A DNA stretch of 64,000 bases, taken from the NCBI GenBank assembly GCA_934162125.1, contig CAKPHU010000004.1, forward strand, positions 1 to 64,000, in the 5' to 3' direction. A program made the translations under genes and the position numbers. The first letter of the stretch is position 1, and every line of letters starts with the position of its first letter. Shown here in pieces: positions 16,936 to 25,474 of this stretch. This stretch comes from an uncultured Bacilli bacterium. GTDB taxonomy: Bacteria; Bacillota_I; Bacilli_A; RF39; UBA660. The notes below the pieces were generated by a model. It worked only from the letters and a program-made list of their open reading frames with translations, had not been told where the DNA came from and made no database searches.

Positions 16936-18279
16936 ATGGAAAAAGTAAAGAAAAAAAGTTCTAAAACTAAACTAATATTTTTTATCATTATTGGACTTTT
17001 ATTAGCCAGTACTCTTACTTATTTTGGCTTCCAGTATTTCCATGAAAAAAATGATCAAGAAATATTAACTAAAGCCACTAAAGATTATGAAAAGTTATTT
17101 AAAAAAGATCATACTCCTAAAGATAATTTAACTATTAATGATATTAAAAAAATAGAAAATAATATTAAGAATATTCAAAATGATCTTGATAAAAAAGAAA
17201 AACTCCAAAAAGATTTAAATAGTCTTGAAGCTTACTTAAATTTAAAAATAACTATTTCTAAGTATTACAAAGATAATATTATGTTATCTACTACTACCAC
17301 AACAGATATTAACAATTTAAAAAGTAAAAATAAGAGGTTAAAGAAAGAATATCAAGAACTAATAAATAAAAACATTGAAGCTTTAGAAGCGGAAAGAACT
17401 TTAATTGATACAACAATTGAGAAAATAAACAATTTATTTACTGATGACAATAAAAATGCTTTAAAAGATAATGTTAATAGAGAAGCAATTGAAAGTGTTA
17501 AGAACGATTTAAATAATTTAAAACAAGAAGATATTAAAACAACATACACCCCAGATCTAGATAAAGCATTTGAATTAATTTCTATTCGTGAAGAAGAAGA
17601 AAGAAAAAGAGCTGAAGAGGAACGTCGTCGTCTTGAAGAAATAAGACGTCAACAAGAAGAAGAACGTCGTAAGAAAGCTGAAGAGGAACGTATTCGCCAA
17701 GAACAAATTGCTGCGGCTTGGGTAAAATTAGATGTTCCCTACATCAGTCAAAATAAAAATGGTGTTTATAATGGTTGTGAAGTAACTTCTCTTCTAATGG
17801 GACTACAATATAAAAACTATTTGCGTGACATGGATATAATTACTTATGCTACGAACACTCCAAAATCAGATGATCCAGAAGAAGGCTTCGTTAGTGATAT
17901 CTTTTCTCTAGAACCCCGTGATATTGTTCACTGGATTGCCCCTACTCCTTTAGCAAAGTATGGTAGAGACTCCTCTGGATACGCAAATGTTGTTAATACG
18001 ACTGGCCTATCTATTGATGAACTAGATCGTGAATTAGATAATGGTAACCCCGTCGTAATCTATTTAACAGCTCGTTTCAAAACACCTGAAAATTGGATTG
18101 GCAATGCCCCTAAAAATATGCACGTTCAATTACTTGCTGGATACAACAAAATAACTGGTGAACACTTAATAGTTGATCCTTGGACCTACAATGATGGAAC
18201 TACTCGTTGGATAATATCTAGAAATACTATTGAAAGTGTCTACAATGCCGTTGGTAAAAGAAGTGTCACAATTCGTTAA
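16936..18279 (+). CDS. membrane-anchored C39-like cysteine peptidase with ER/K-rich helix
   Basis: 447 residues. An N-terminal anchor (about 14-34) is followed by a helical coiled-coil region to about 215, then a strongly charged Glu/Arg/Lys helix (about 217-258, repeats of EEERRR type), and a C39_2-like peptidase domain (about 262-447). Likely catalytic residues are Cys280 in NGCEVTS, His396 in MHVQLLAGY and an Asp near 415 in VDPW. C39-like domains of this type are found in exported proteins of Gram-positives, but their substrates are mostly unknown. The single-helix spacer would hold the peptidase away from the membrane. The AAGGAGC ribosome site is well placed. Confidence 0.8.
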   Translation: MEKVKKKSSKTKLIFFIIIGLLLASTLTYFGFQYFHEKNDQEILTKATKDYEKLFKKDHTPKDNLTINDIKKIENNIKNIQNDLDKKEKLQKDLNSLEAYLNLKITISKYYKDNIMLSTTTTTDINNLKSKNKRLKKEYQELINKNIEALEAERTLIDTTIEKINNLFTDDNKNALKDNVNREAIESVKNDLNNLKQEDIKTTYTPDLDKAFELISIREEEERKRAEEERRRLEEIRRQQEEERRKKAEEERIRQEQIAAAWVKLDVPYISQNKNGVYNGCEVTSLLMGLQYKNYLRDMDIITYATNTPKSDDPEEGFVSDIFSLEPRDIVHWIAPTPLAKYGRDSSGYANVVNTTGLSIDELDRELDNGNPVVIYLTARFKTPENWIGNAPKNMHVQLLAGYNKITGEHLIVDPWTYNDGTTRWIISRNTIESVYNAVGKRSVTIR

Positions 18280-18280
18280 A

Positions 18281-18316
18281 AAAAGAACTTCAGAATTTTA
18301 TCTGGAGTTCTTTTTA
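18281..18316. terminator. bidirectional terminator between the C39-like and Band-7 genes
   Basis: An 11-bp stem, AGAACTTCAGA/TCTGGAGTTCT with one G-U pair, with T-runs on both sides. It serves the plus-strand C39-like gene and the converging minus-strand Band-7 gene. Confidence 0.8.
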
Positions 18317-18322
18317 TTTGCT

Positions 18323-19207
18323 TTATTTTGTTTTGTCCATTACTTCACTAAATGTAGTTGCTGCAGTCGCAATTCTTTGTAAATCAGTAGGAACAATAAT
18401 CTTAGTAGCTTGTCCATCAGCTACTTTTTCTAAAGCTTCATAACTCTTATATTTTAAAACTGCTTCATCCATACCAGCAGACTTAAGTAGTTTTAAACCT
18501 TGTGCAGTTGCTTCTTGAATTTTAAGTATTGCTGCTGCTTCACCTTCTGCTTCACGTATATGAGTTTCACGTTTAGCATCAGCTCTTAATATTGCACTCT
18601 CTTTTTCACCTTCAGCAATTAAGATTGCTGCTTTCTTTTCTCCCTCAGCTTTTAAGATTGCTTCACGTCTTTCACGTTCTGCTCTCATTTGTTTTTCCAT
18701 AGCTTCTTGAATATCTCTAGGAGGTAAAATATTTTTAACCTCTACACGGTTAACTTTAATTCCCCAAGGATCTGTAGCTTCATCCAAAATAGCTCTCATC
18801 TTAACATTAATAACATCACGAGAAGTTAAAGTTTCATCTAACTCTAATTCACCAATTATATTACGTAATGTTGTTGCTGTTAAATTTTCAATCGCATTAA
18901 CTGGATTCTCAACTCCATAAGTATAAAGTTTAGAATCTGTAATTTGTAAATAAACAACAGTATCAATTTGCATTGTAACATTATCTTTAGTAATAACTGG
19001 TTGTGGAGCAAAATCCTGTACCTTTTCTTTTAAACTAACAGTATTTGCAACTCTTTCAAAAATCGGTATAACATAATGAAGTCCTGTCTGCATAGTTCTA
19101 TGATATGCACCAAGTCTTTCTACTACCATTGCTTTAGATTGAGGAATAATTTTAATTCCACGAACCGCAATAAGTAAAATAATAATTAAAATAATAATCC
19201 AAGCCAT
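18323..19207 (-). CDS. SPFH/Band 7 stomatin-like protein (QmcA/YbbK type)
   Basis: 294 residues: a membrane anchor at about 2-20, an SPFH/Band 7 domain (about 20-190; SKAMVVERLGAYHRT and VKNILPPRDIQ are typical), and a long helical region rich in RERREAILKAEGEK repeats. These proteins oligomerise on the inner membrane face and are thought to organise membrane microdomains or modulate proteases. The gene begins directly after the NfeD-like stop codon, the usual partner arrangement for this family. Confidence 0.92.
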   Translation of the reverse strand: MAWIIILIIILLIAVRGIKIIPQSKAMVVERLGAYHRTMQTGLHYVIPIFERVANTVSLKEKVQDFAPQPVITKDNVTMQIDTVVYLQITDSKLYTYGVENPVNAIENLTATTLRNIIGELELDETLTSRDVINVKMRAILDEATDPWGIKVNRVEVKNILPPRDIQEAMEKQMRAERERREAILKAEGEKKAAILIAEGEKESAILRADAKRETHIREAEGEAAAILKIQEATAQGLKLLKSAGMDEAVLKYKSYEALEKVADGQATKIIVPTDLQRIATAATTFSEVMDKTK

Positions 19208-19639
19208 CTAATTTTTCTCCTTCCTTACGACAAGCTTAACTCCATCAATCTTTTCTATTATGACTTTATCCCCTACTTCTAACTCATCTTTAGAAATAGC
19301 TGACCATACTGCACCTAATACTTTAACTTCTCCAACTTTATCTTCTGATATCTTCTTTATAACTTCTCCTCTTTTACCAATAACTCTATCTAAATTAGTT
19401 GGTTCAATTTTTGTTAGTTTAAACTTCTTCATAAATGGTTTCATTCCCACTAAAGTAATAACACTAACAAGAAGGAAAATAACAATTTGAACTAAAAGTG
19501 AATCGGTAAAATAAGAAGTAATAAGTGCCGCAATAGATCCGATCGCAAACCATATTGATACAAGACCTACTGTCATAATTTCTACTAAAATTAGAAATAA
19601 GAAAATTACAAGCCAAACAATAGTCATATTAACAGTCAT
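19208..19639 (-). CDS. NfeD-like membrane protein
   Basis: About 143 residues: three membrane segments (about 6-70) and a C-terminal OB-fold (GKRGEVIKKI, VKVLGAVWSA, VGDKVIIEKI) typical of NfeD. It works with the stomatin-like protein encoded immediately downstream. The start is ATG 19639, 5 nt after AGAGGTGA; the GTG inside that site is a less likely start. Confidence 0.9.
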   Translation of the reverse strand: MTVNMTIVWLVIFLFLILVEIMTVGLVSIWFAIGSIAALITSYFTDSLLVQIVIFLLVSVITLVGMKPFMKKFKLTKIEPTNLDRVIGKRGEVIKKISEDKVGEVKVLGAVWSAISKDELEVGDKVIIEKIDGVKLVVRKEKN

Positions 19640-19706
19640 AAAGCTCACCTCTAATTCAATTATATTCTATTCTATCGACATATTTCAACAAAATGTGCAA
19701 AAAATA

Positions 19707-19735
19707 TTGTTTCCCCCAAAAATATATAATATAAT
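19707..19735 (+). promoter_or_regulatory. promoter of the small Ig-like anchored protein gene
   Basis: TTGTTT and TATAAT separated by 17 nt (the second of two overlapping TATAAT copies), with AGGAAG 22 nt downstream. Confidence 0.7.
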
Positions 19736-19762
19736 TAAATATAAAGATAGGAAGCATGATAT

Positions 19763-20512
19763 ATGAGTAAGTCTTGTTCAAAAGAAACAAAGTTAATCAC
19801 AATAACTATGGCTGCCTGGGGAATTGTCTTAATTGGTAGTGGTTTTGTAATGGATAAAATGACAAAGCCTACTAAAGTAATTAAAAATGATGTTGAAATT
19901 GTTCAAAAAAGAATTGCCCAAGCCAAAACAAATGAAATAAAGTTAAAAGAAATGGAATTAGAAATAAATCAACCATTAAGTATGAATGTTAAAGATTATT
20001 TAGAAGATCCTGAAAATTTAGATAACAGTGTCATCAAACAATTAAAATTAGATACTTCAATGGTTAATCCTCAAGAAGCAGGAACATATACTTATACTAT
20101 TTCTTATCAAAAGAAAAAGTATAATGGTAATTTTACTATCAAAGAAAAAGAACTACCTAAAGTAGAACTTGAAGTATATGATTTAATCAAGATGGCTGTT
20201 GGAACACCATTATCTACTGATTTATCAACATATATAAAAGGTACTCTAGATCAAGAAGTAATAAATAATATTGTTCTAGACATTTCAAATGTCTATACTA
20301 ATAAAATAGGTCGTTATGATTTCTTCGTAACATACAACGGTAAAATGTATCAGGGAAAAGTAGAAGTATATGAACCTCAATTAAAAATAATTACTCCAGG
20401 AACTTCTGAAGAAGAAAAAAACACTGAAGAAAAACAAGAAGAAAAGCCTGAAGAAAAACAAGAAGAAAAGCCTACTGAAGAGCCAAAAGAAGATGAAAAA
20501 CAAAATCCATAA
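19763..20512 (+). CDS. membrane-anchored protein with two Ig-like repeats and a Glu/Lys/Pro-rich tail
   Basis: 249 residues: a single N-terminal membrane segment (about 12-30), two beta-rich repeats (about 58-130 and 133-208) that each contain a GTYTYTISY or GRYDFFVTY strand as in DUF5011-like domains, and a low-complexity tail of EEKPEEKQ-type repeats from about 215. No enzyme motif is visible and I do not assign a function. The tail could span or bind the cell wall. It is a single gene with its own promoter and terminator, between the NfeD pair and the acylation cassette. Confidence 0.65.
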   Translation: MSKSCSKETKLITITMAAWGIVLIGSGFVMDKMTKPTKVIKNDVEIVQKRIAQAKTNEIKLKEMELEINQPLSMNVKDYLEDPENLDNSVIKQLKLDTSMVNPQEAGTYTYTISYQKKKYNGNFTIKEKELPKVELEVYDLIKMAVGTPLSTDLSTYIKGTLDQEVINNIVLDISNVYTNKIGRYDFFVTYNGKMYQGKVEVYEPQLKIITPGTSEEEKNTEEKQEEKPEEKQEEKPTEEPKEDEKQNP

Positions 20513-20544
20513 AAATAAGACGCAGAAATGCGTCTTTTATTTTA
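20513..20544. terminator. bidirectional terminator
   Basis: Perfect 8-bp stem AAGACGCA/TGCGTCTT with GAAA loop and T/A runs on both sides. It ends the plus-strand Ig-like gene and the minus-strand DHHW gene, whose TAA stop lies in its flank. Confidence 0.85.
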
Positions 20545-21613
20545 AAGAATAACTATCACTAATTAGTAATGTACTATATATAAATAAAACATCATCATAC
20601 TGATCAAAATCAATATATTGATCTAAAATCTTAGAAGAAATATATCTAGTATCCACAACCATTATTTCTTGATAATAAGGAATAAGTAAAGGAATTAAAC
20701 TACTTCCATATGAATCTCTAAAAACAAGTAGTTTTTTTCCATCTAAGAGACTATTATTATCTATTCTAAGTAAACTACTTGCTCCCGATAAATAGATATC
20801 ATATTTATCTAAAGAAGACATCTTATCTAAATTATAAACACTACTACTTTCTTTTGCCTCATAATTATAAACAGTACTATTTTCTATCATATCATTCTTC
20901 ATGATAACTATTTCATCTTCTAAATCAGTAACTAATTGAGAAGCATAGACCCCTCTAAACTTAGTTATAGTCTCTTTCTCATAAGGAACTATCTGAAATC
21001 CCATCTTATTACCTAAAATAGACACAACACTTTCTAATTTTTCTTCTCTCCAATGCGTATCAGTTTTATAATAACTATCTAAATCTAATCCTGAAAATAT
21101 ATCAATATATTCCCCAAATTCTAAATTATCACGCATCAAATTTACTAACTCATCATAATCAATCTTTAAGTTACCATTATGAACATAATAATTTTTATCT
21201 GGCACAATCGTATAATAAATATCTTTATCATTTAAATAAGTATCATTAATATATTTAATTTTATTACTAATATTTATAACAGAATTCTTCTTAAGTCCAG
21301 AACTTTGTTTAACAATATAATCATTATATAAAAATAAGTCATTATAATTATGTTTAACTCCAAGTTCTAAATTGATCTTAATCTTTCTAAAATTATCTCT
21401 TTCTACAAATTGATCCATCGCATATTTATTAAAATCTTCTCCCCAGGTTTTATCCACAAGACTTTGATAAGTAATTTTAGGAAATTGTTGTAATTTTCTT
21501 CTTTCACTATTAGAAATATCTTTATCTTTAGTTAAAATATTTACACTCATGAAAAAAGTAATAATACCTAAAAACATAACACTAACTATTATATTTTTTA
21601 TTTTATCTTCCAT
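20537..21613 (-). CDS. DHHW/AlgX-like SGNH acyl-transfer protein
   Basis: 358 residues with an N-terminal membrane anchor (about 9-27) and an extracytoplasmic SGNH-like domain. The YYKTDTHWREE segment is the DHHW-family signature (here D-T-H-W), and a later FRDSYGSS block carries the expected Asp-Ser. Such proteins act with an MBOAT transporter to put acetyl or other acyl groups on an envelope polymer. It lies 8 bp downstream of the MBOAT gene, in the same operon. The polymer acylated (peptidoglycan, teichoic acid or exopolysaccharide) cannot be told from sequence. Confidence 0.8.
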   Translation of the reverse strand: MEDKIKNIIVSVMFLGIITFFMSVNILTKDKDISNSERRKLQQFPKITYQSLVDKTWGEDFNKYAMDQFVERDNFRKIKINLELGVKHNYNDLFLYNDYIVKQSSGLKKNSVINISNKIKYINDTYLNDKDIYYTIVPDKNYYVHNGNLKIDYDELVNLMRDNLEFGEYIDIFSGLDLDSYYKTDTHWREEKLESVVSILGNKMGFQIVPYEKETITKFRGVYASQLVTDLEDEIVIMKNDMIENSTVYNYEAKESSSVYNLDKMSSLDKYDIYLSGASSLLRIDNNSLLDGKKLLVFRDSYGSSLIPLLIPYYQEIMVVDTRYISSKILDQYIDFDQYDDVLFIYSTLLISDSYSLK

Positions 21614-21621
21614 AAGCCCTC

Positions 21622-23010
21622 CTAAAATCTAAAATATAAGAATGGATTATAAGAACCATCAATTAAATAAGTTGTAACTATCAAAAGTAGTACTCCTAAA
21701 TAAACAGGCTCTAAAATATTAATAATCTTCTTACCAGTTTTATTTTTAGATATTTTCTCTACTAAGTTTTTACATATTGGAGTAGCACCAAAACATGCCA
21801 TTAATAAGATAAGACCATAACTCTTAAGATAGTATAAGCATACATCATTAATGAATACTTCTCTACCTCCACCAAACAATCCACTTATATTATGAAATGC
21901 ACTTATAATATCATTACTATTAAAGATAATAAAACTAATCATAACCACAAACAATACATATAAATGTCTAATCACTTTAGGAATCTTTTCTATCTTATCT
22001 CCAATGACTAATTTCTCTATCGTTAATAAAACTCCAAATAACAATCCCCATACTATAAAGTTCCAACTAGCACCATGCCAGAAACCAGTCAACATCCAAA
22101 CAATTAATATATTACGCACCAATTTCTTTTTTCCACACCTACTACCACCTAAAGGAATATAGACATAATCTCTAAACCAGGAACTTAAAGAAATATGCCA
22201 TCTTCTCCAAAATTCTGTAATACTTTGAGCAATATATGGATAATTAAAGTTTTCTAAGAAATGGAAACCAAACATTCTTCCTAACCCAATAGCCATATCG
22301 GAATAAGCTGAAAAATCAAAATATAACTGTAACATATAGCCAATTGCAAAAAGCCAGTAAAACATTACACTTTTATCCACAACACCAAAAGCATTAACGA
22401 CTTCTCCTAACATATTCGCAATTAAAACCTTTTTTGCCAAACCTAAAATAAATCTTCTAACACCATAAGAAAAATCTTCAAAAGTTGTTTTTCTTCCATC
22501 AATTTCCTTACTAATATCACTATATCTAACAATAGGACCCGCTACTAATTGTGGAAATAATGAAACATATAAAATAAATTTAAAAATATTCTTCTGTGCC
22601 CTACACTCTTTTCTATATACATCAACTAAATAACTAATTATTTGAAACGTATAAAAAGAAATACCCAATGGCAACGTCAAAGATAAAAGATTAAAATTAC
22701 TTCTAAAAATACTATTAATATTTTCTATAAAGAAATTACTATATTTAAAAAGTCCTAATAATCCAAGATGAAATACGATAAAAATAATCAATGTATTCTT
22801 ACTATGAGACTTTTCAATTAAAGTAGCCCCGATATAGGCAACTACTATTTCTAAAAGTATTAATAATAAATATAAACCTTCTCCAAAGAAATAAAAAACA
22901 ATTGAAGCAAGAAGTAAAACAACATTCTTAAATTTATTAGGTACGATAAGATAAAGTATTAATACTACTGGTAAAAAATAATATAAAAAACTAATACTAG
23001 TAAATAACAT
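21622..23010 (-). CDS. MBOAT-family O-acyltransferase (AlgI/PatA-like)
   Basis: 462 residues with about ten to twelve membrane segments. The family signature EFWRRWHISLSSWFRDYVY is at 266-284, and the catalytic histidine is His312 in TGFWHGASWNF. MBOAT proteins of this type carry acyl groups across the membrane to an extracytoplasmic partner, here very likely the DHHW protein encoded 8 bp downstream. The DUF4358 gene is just upstream. Together they form a complete surface-acylation cassette. Confidence 0.92.
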   Translation of the reverse strand: MLFTSISFLYYFLPVVLILYLIVPNKFKNVVLLLASIVFYFFGEGLYLLLILLEIVVAYIGATLIEKSHSKNTLIIFIVFHLGLLGLFKYSNFFIENINSIFRSNFNLLSLTLPLGISFYTFQIISYLVDVYRKECRAQKNIFKFILYVSLFPQLVAGPIVRYSDISKEIDGRKTTFEDFSYGVRRFILGLAKKVLIANMLGEVVNAFGVVDKSVMFYWLFAIGYMLQLYFDFSAYSDMAIGLGRMFGFHFLENFNYPYIAQSITEFWRRWHISLSSWFRDYVYIPLGGSRCGKKKLVRNILIVWMLTGFWHGASWNFIVWGLLFGVLLTIEKLVIGDKIEKIPKVIRHLYVLFVVMISFIIFNSNDIISAFHNISGLFGGGREVFINDVCLYYLKSYGLILLMACFGATPICKNLVEKISKNKTGKKIINILEPVYLGVLLLIVTTYLIDGSYNPFLYFRF

Positions 23011-23023
23011 AAATTCCTTTCTA

Positions 23024-23047
23024 AAGAAAACACCATTACTGGTGCTT
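23024..23047 (-). terminator. weak terminator or attenuating hairpin between DUF4358 and MBOAT genes
   Basis: Stem AAGCACCA/TGGTGTTT (one G-U) with GTAA loop and a TTTCTTT tract, right after the DUF4358 stop and before the MBOAT start. It may reduce readthrough within the cassette. Confidence 0.55.
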
Positions 23048-23611
23048 CTATCCCATAACTGGTGGAAGTTCAGCTTCCTCAGTTGTTTTCTCTAATGTTT
23101 TACCTATTTTATTATCTACATACTTACTAAATCCTTGATAAAATTCTTTAGCCCAATCACCATCAGCCATAACTAAAAAAATTACATCTTCATTATTAGT
23201 AACATATACTTTTTCTGCTGTAACACATATCCATTTACGAACATCGATATTTTCAAGCATCTCTTTTTTCATTGCTTCTATATCACTACCAGCTTTTACT
23301 TTAACTGCCACAGCTGAAAAAGCTTGTGAACTAATTAGCGGTTCAGAAACAACTACATATAAAACATTACTATTATCTTTTAAACCTGTAAAAGAACTAA
23401 CTAATTCTTTATCACTAGCATCTACACTAATTGTCTCTAAACTAGGTAAATTATCACTATTTTTCGCGATAGAATTCATCATTTTTTTAAGATCATTCTC
23501 GCTTTTTAGTTTACTACTAGCTGAATTATTATTTAATCCACTAAATAATAAAATTCCCACAACTGCTACAACTAAAACAAGAGCAGTTATAATAATTGAT
23601 TTTTTTTGCAT
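23048..23611 (-). CDS. DUF4358-type anchored protein of the acylation cassette
   Basis: 187 residues: an N-terminal membrane segment (about 5-24) and an extracytoplasmic domain (about 35-170) with features of DUF4358. These proteins are commonly encoded next to MBOAT and DHHW genes in Bacillota. The molecular role is unknown. It ends 38 bp before the MBOAT start with a hairpin between. The ribosome site AAGGAGAAG is strong. Confidence 0.7.
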   Translation of the reverse strand: MQKKSIIITALVLVVAVVGILLFSGLNNNSASSKLKSENDLKKMMNSIAKNSDNLPSLETISVDASDKELVSSFTGLKDNSNVLYVVVSEPLISSQAFSAVAVKVKAGSDIEAMKKEMLENIDVRKWICVTAEKVYVTNNEDVIFLVMADGDWAKEFYQGFSKYVDNKIGKTLEKTTEEAELPPVMG

Positions 23612-23672
23612 AATTTCTTCTCCTTATCTTCATTGTACTAATATTTTAACAAACAAACCTTGAAAAGTAAAG

Positions 23673-25289
23673 TTAACTTAAACCTACAATTTTTTCATCT
23701 ACATAATCTATCTTTTCATAGTTAGGTACACTAGGTAATCCTGGCATAGTCATTATATTTCCTAATAGTACAGTAATGAACTCTGCTCCATTATATAAGC
23801 ATACATCTCTAACAAAAATCCTAAAATCTACTGGTGCGCCTAACTTTTTAGCATCATCAGAAAACGAATATTGTGTTTTAGCAACACAAATAGGAAGACT
23901 AGACTTATTATTATTTTCTAGTTCTTTAATTTTATTCAAAGCTTCTTCACTATATTCAACTCCACCAGCTCTATATATTTCTCTACAAATAGTCTCAATC
24001 TTATCTTGAATAGAAGTATCTAAATCATATAAGAACTTGAAGTCATTTTTCTTTTTACAAATTCTAATTACTTTAGAAGCTAAATCAAGAGCACCACTAC
24101 CACCATCACTATAAGCAGTACTTAAAGAAAATTCACAACCTTTATTTTTACAATACTCTTCAACTATTTTTAGTTCTTTTTCTGTATCAGTTGCATACTT
24201 ATTTAAGCAAACAACAACACCTACTCCATATTTTCTTAAATTTTCAATATGACGACCTAAATTACATAGTCCTTTCTCTAAAGTTTCTAAATTTTCAACA
24301 CTAACTTCATCGCCAGTTGATCCACCATTATATTTTAAAGCTTTAACTGTTGCGACTAAAACAATAGCATCAGGTTTTATAGAAGCTTTACGACATTTTA
24401 TATCTAAGAATTTCTCTGCTCCTAAATCAGCTCCAAAACCAGCCTCTGTAACAACATAATCACCTAAAGATAAACCTAATTTTGTCGCAACGATTGTATT
24501 ACAACCATGCGCAATATTCGCAAATGGTCCTCCGTGAATAATTGTAGGTGTATGTTCCAAGGTTTGAACTAAATTAGGTAAGAATGCATCTTTCAACAAT
24601 ACTGTAAGTGCTCCTTCAATTTTTAAATCCTTCGCAAATATCATCTCATCATGACTATTATAACCAATTAAAATATTACCTAAACGTCTCTTTAAATCAT
24701 CTATTGATGTAGCTAAACAAAATAAAGCCATTATTTCACTAGCTGCTGTAATTGAAAAACTATCAGCTCTCTTTTCTAATTTAATTTTTCTTAAAGCTCT
24801 ATCATTAACATCTAAACATCTTTTGAATACTACACGTTGAATATCTAATTCATTTCCATGAAAGATATGATTATCAATAGCCGCACATAATAAATCATTA
24901 GCTGCTGTTATGGCATGAAAATCTCCTGTAAAATGCAAATTAATATCTTCCATTGGTACAACTTGACTATATCCTCCACCAGTCGCACCACCTTTTATTC
25001 CAAATACTGGTCCCATAGAAGGTTCTCTTAATACAATAACACACTTCTTTTTCAATTTATTTAAGGCATCTCCTAACCCAATACTTACAGTTGTCTTACC
25101 TTCACCATAAGGAGTTGGATTAATAGCGGTAACTAAGATCAATTTACCATTTTTATCTCCTTTAGCTTTCTTAATCTTAGCTTTATCAGTACCATAAAGA
25201 AATAAATCATCTTCTTTTAAACCTATCTTTTTACCAATCTTTCTAATATCTTCTTTTTCTATACTTTGAGCAATTTCTATATCTTCCAT
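23673..25289 (-). CDS. fhs: formate-tetrahydrofolate ligase
   Basis: About 538 residues (usual length about 555). It makes 10-formyl-THF from formate, THF and ATP in one-carbon metabolism. The ATP-binding loop PTPYGEGKTT is near 57-66, and family blocks GGGYSQVVPMEDINLHFTGD and HGGPFANIAHG are present. It fits with pyruvate formate-lyase in the same window, which makes formate. Of the tandem ATGs at 25292 and 25289, the second has better spacing to AGGTG. No folate riboswitch is seen upstream. Confidence 0.96.
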   Translation of the reverse strand: MEDIEIAQSIEKEDIRKIGKKIGLKEDDLFLYGTDKAKIKKAKGDKNGKLILVTAINPTPYGEGKTTVSIGLGDALNKLKKKCVIVLREPSMGPVFGIKGGATGGGYSQVVPMEDINLHFTGDFHAITAANDLLCAAIDNHIFHGNELDIQRVVFKRCLDVNDRALRKIKLEKRADSFSITAASEIMALFCLATSIDDLKRRLGNILIGYNSHDEMIFAKDLKIEGALTVLLKDAFLPNLVQTLEHTPTIIHGGPFANIAHGCNTIVATKLGLSLGDYVVTEAGFGADLGAEKFLDIKCRKASIKPDAIVLVATVKALKYNGGSTGDEVSVENLETLEKGLCNLGRHIENLRKYGVGVVVCLNKYATDTEKELKIVEEYCKNKGCEFSLSTAYSDGGSGALDLASKVIRICKKKNDFKFLYDLDTSIQDKIETICREIYRAGGVEYSEEALNKIKELENNNKSSLPICVAKTQYSFSDDAKKLGAPVDFRIFVRDVCLYNGAEFITVLLGNIMTMPGLPSVPNYEKIDYVDEKIVGLS

Positions 25290-25308
25290 CATCTCACCTC
25301 ATAAAAAA

Positions 25309-25317
25309 ATTATAACA
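25309..25317 (-). promoter_or_regulatory. extended -10 promoter of fhs
   Basis: TGTTATAAT on the minus strand, about 20 nt upstream of the start; no good -35 element is seen. Confidence 0.65.
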
Positions 25318-25423
25318 TTTAAACTTGTTAATTAAAATACCCTACTCTTTAAATAATATATTTTCACTTAAAGAAATTAAATTTTCCCTCTATTTTAATG
25401 GAAGAAAAAGTTAAAAGCTCGAT

Positions 25424-25452
25424 TTGCACTTTAAAATAAACTCTGTTAATAT
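25424..25452 (+). promoter_or_regulatory. promoter of the thioester adhesin gene
   Basis: TTGCAC and TAATAT separated by 17 nt, with a TG dinucleotide before the -10. The GGAGG ribosome site follows at 25463-25467. Confidence 0.6.
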
Positions 25453-25474
25453 CGGTAGCCATGGAGGAAAAATT

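Noticed and set aside
25318..25423. Possible folate riboswitch before fhs or c-di-GMP riboswitch before the adhesin
   Set aside because: No match to the conserved cores of these classes; only promoter elements are visible.
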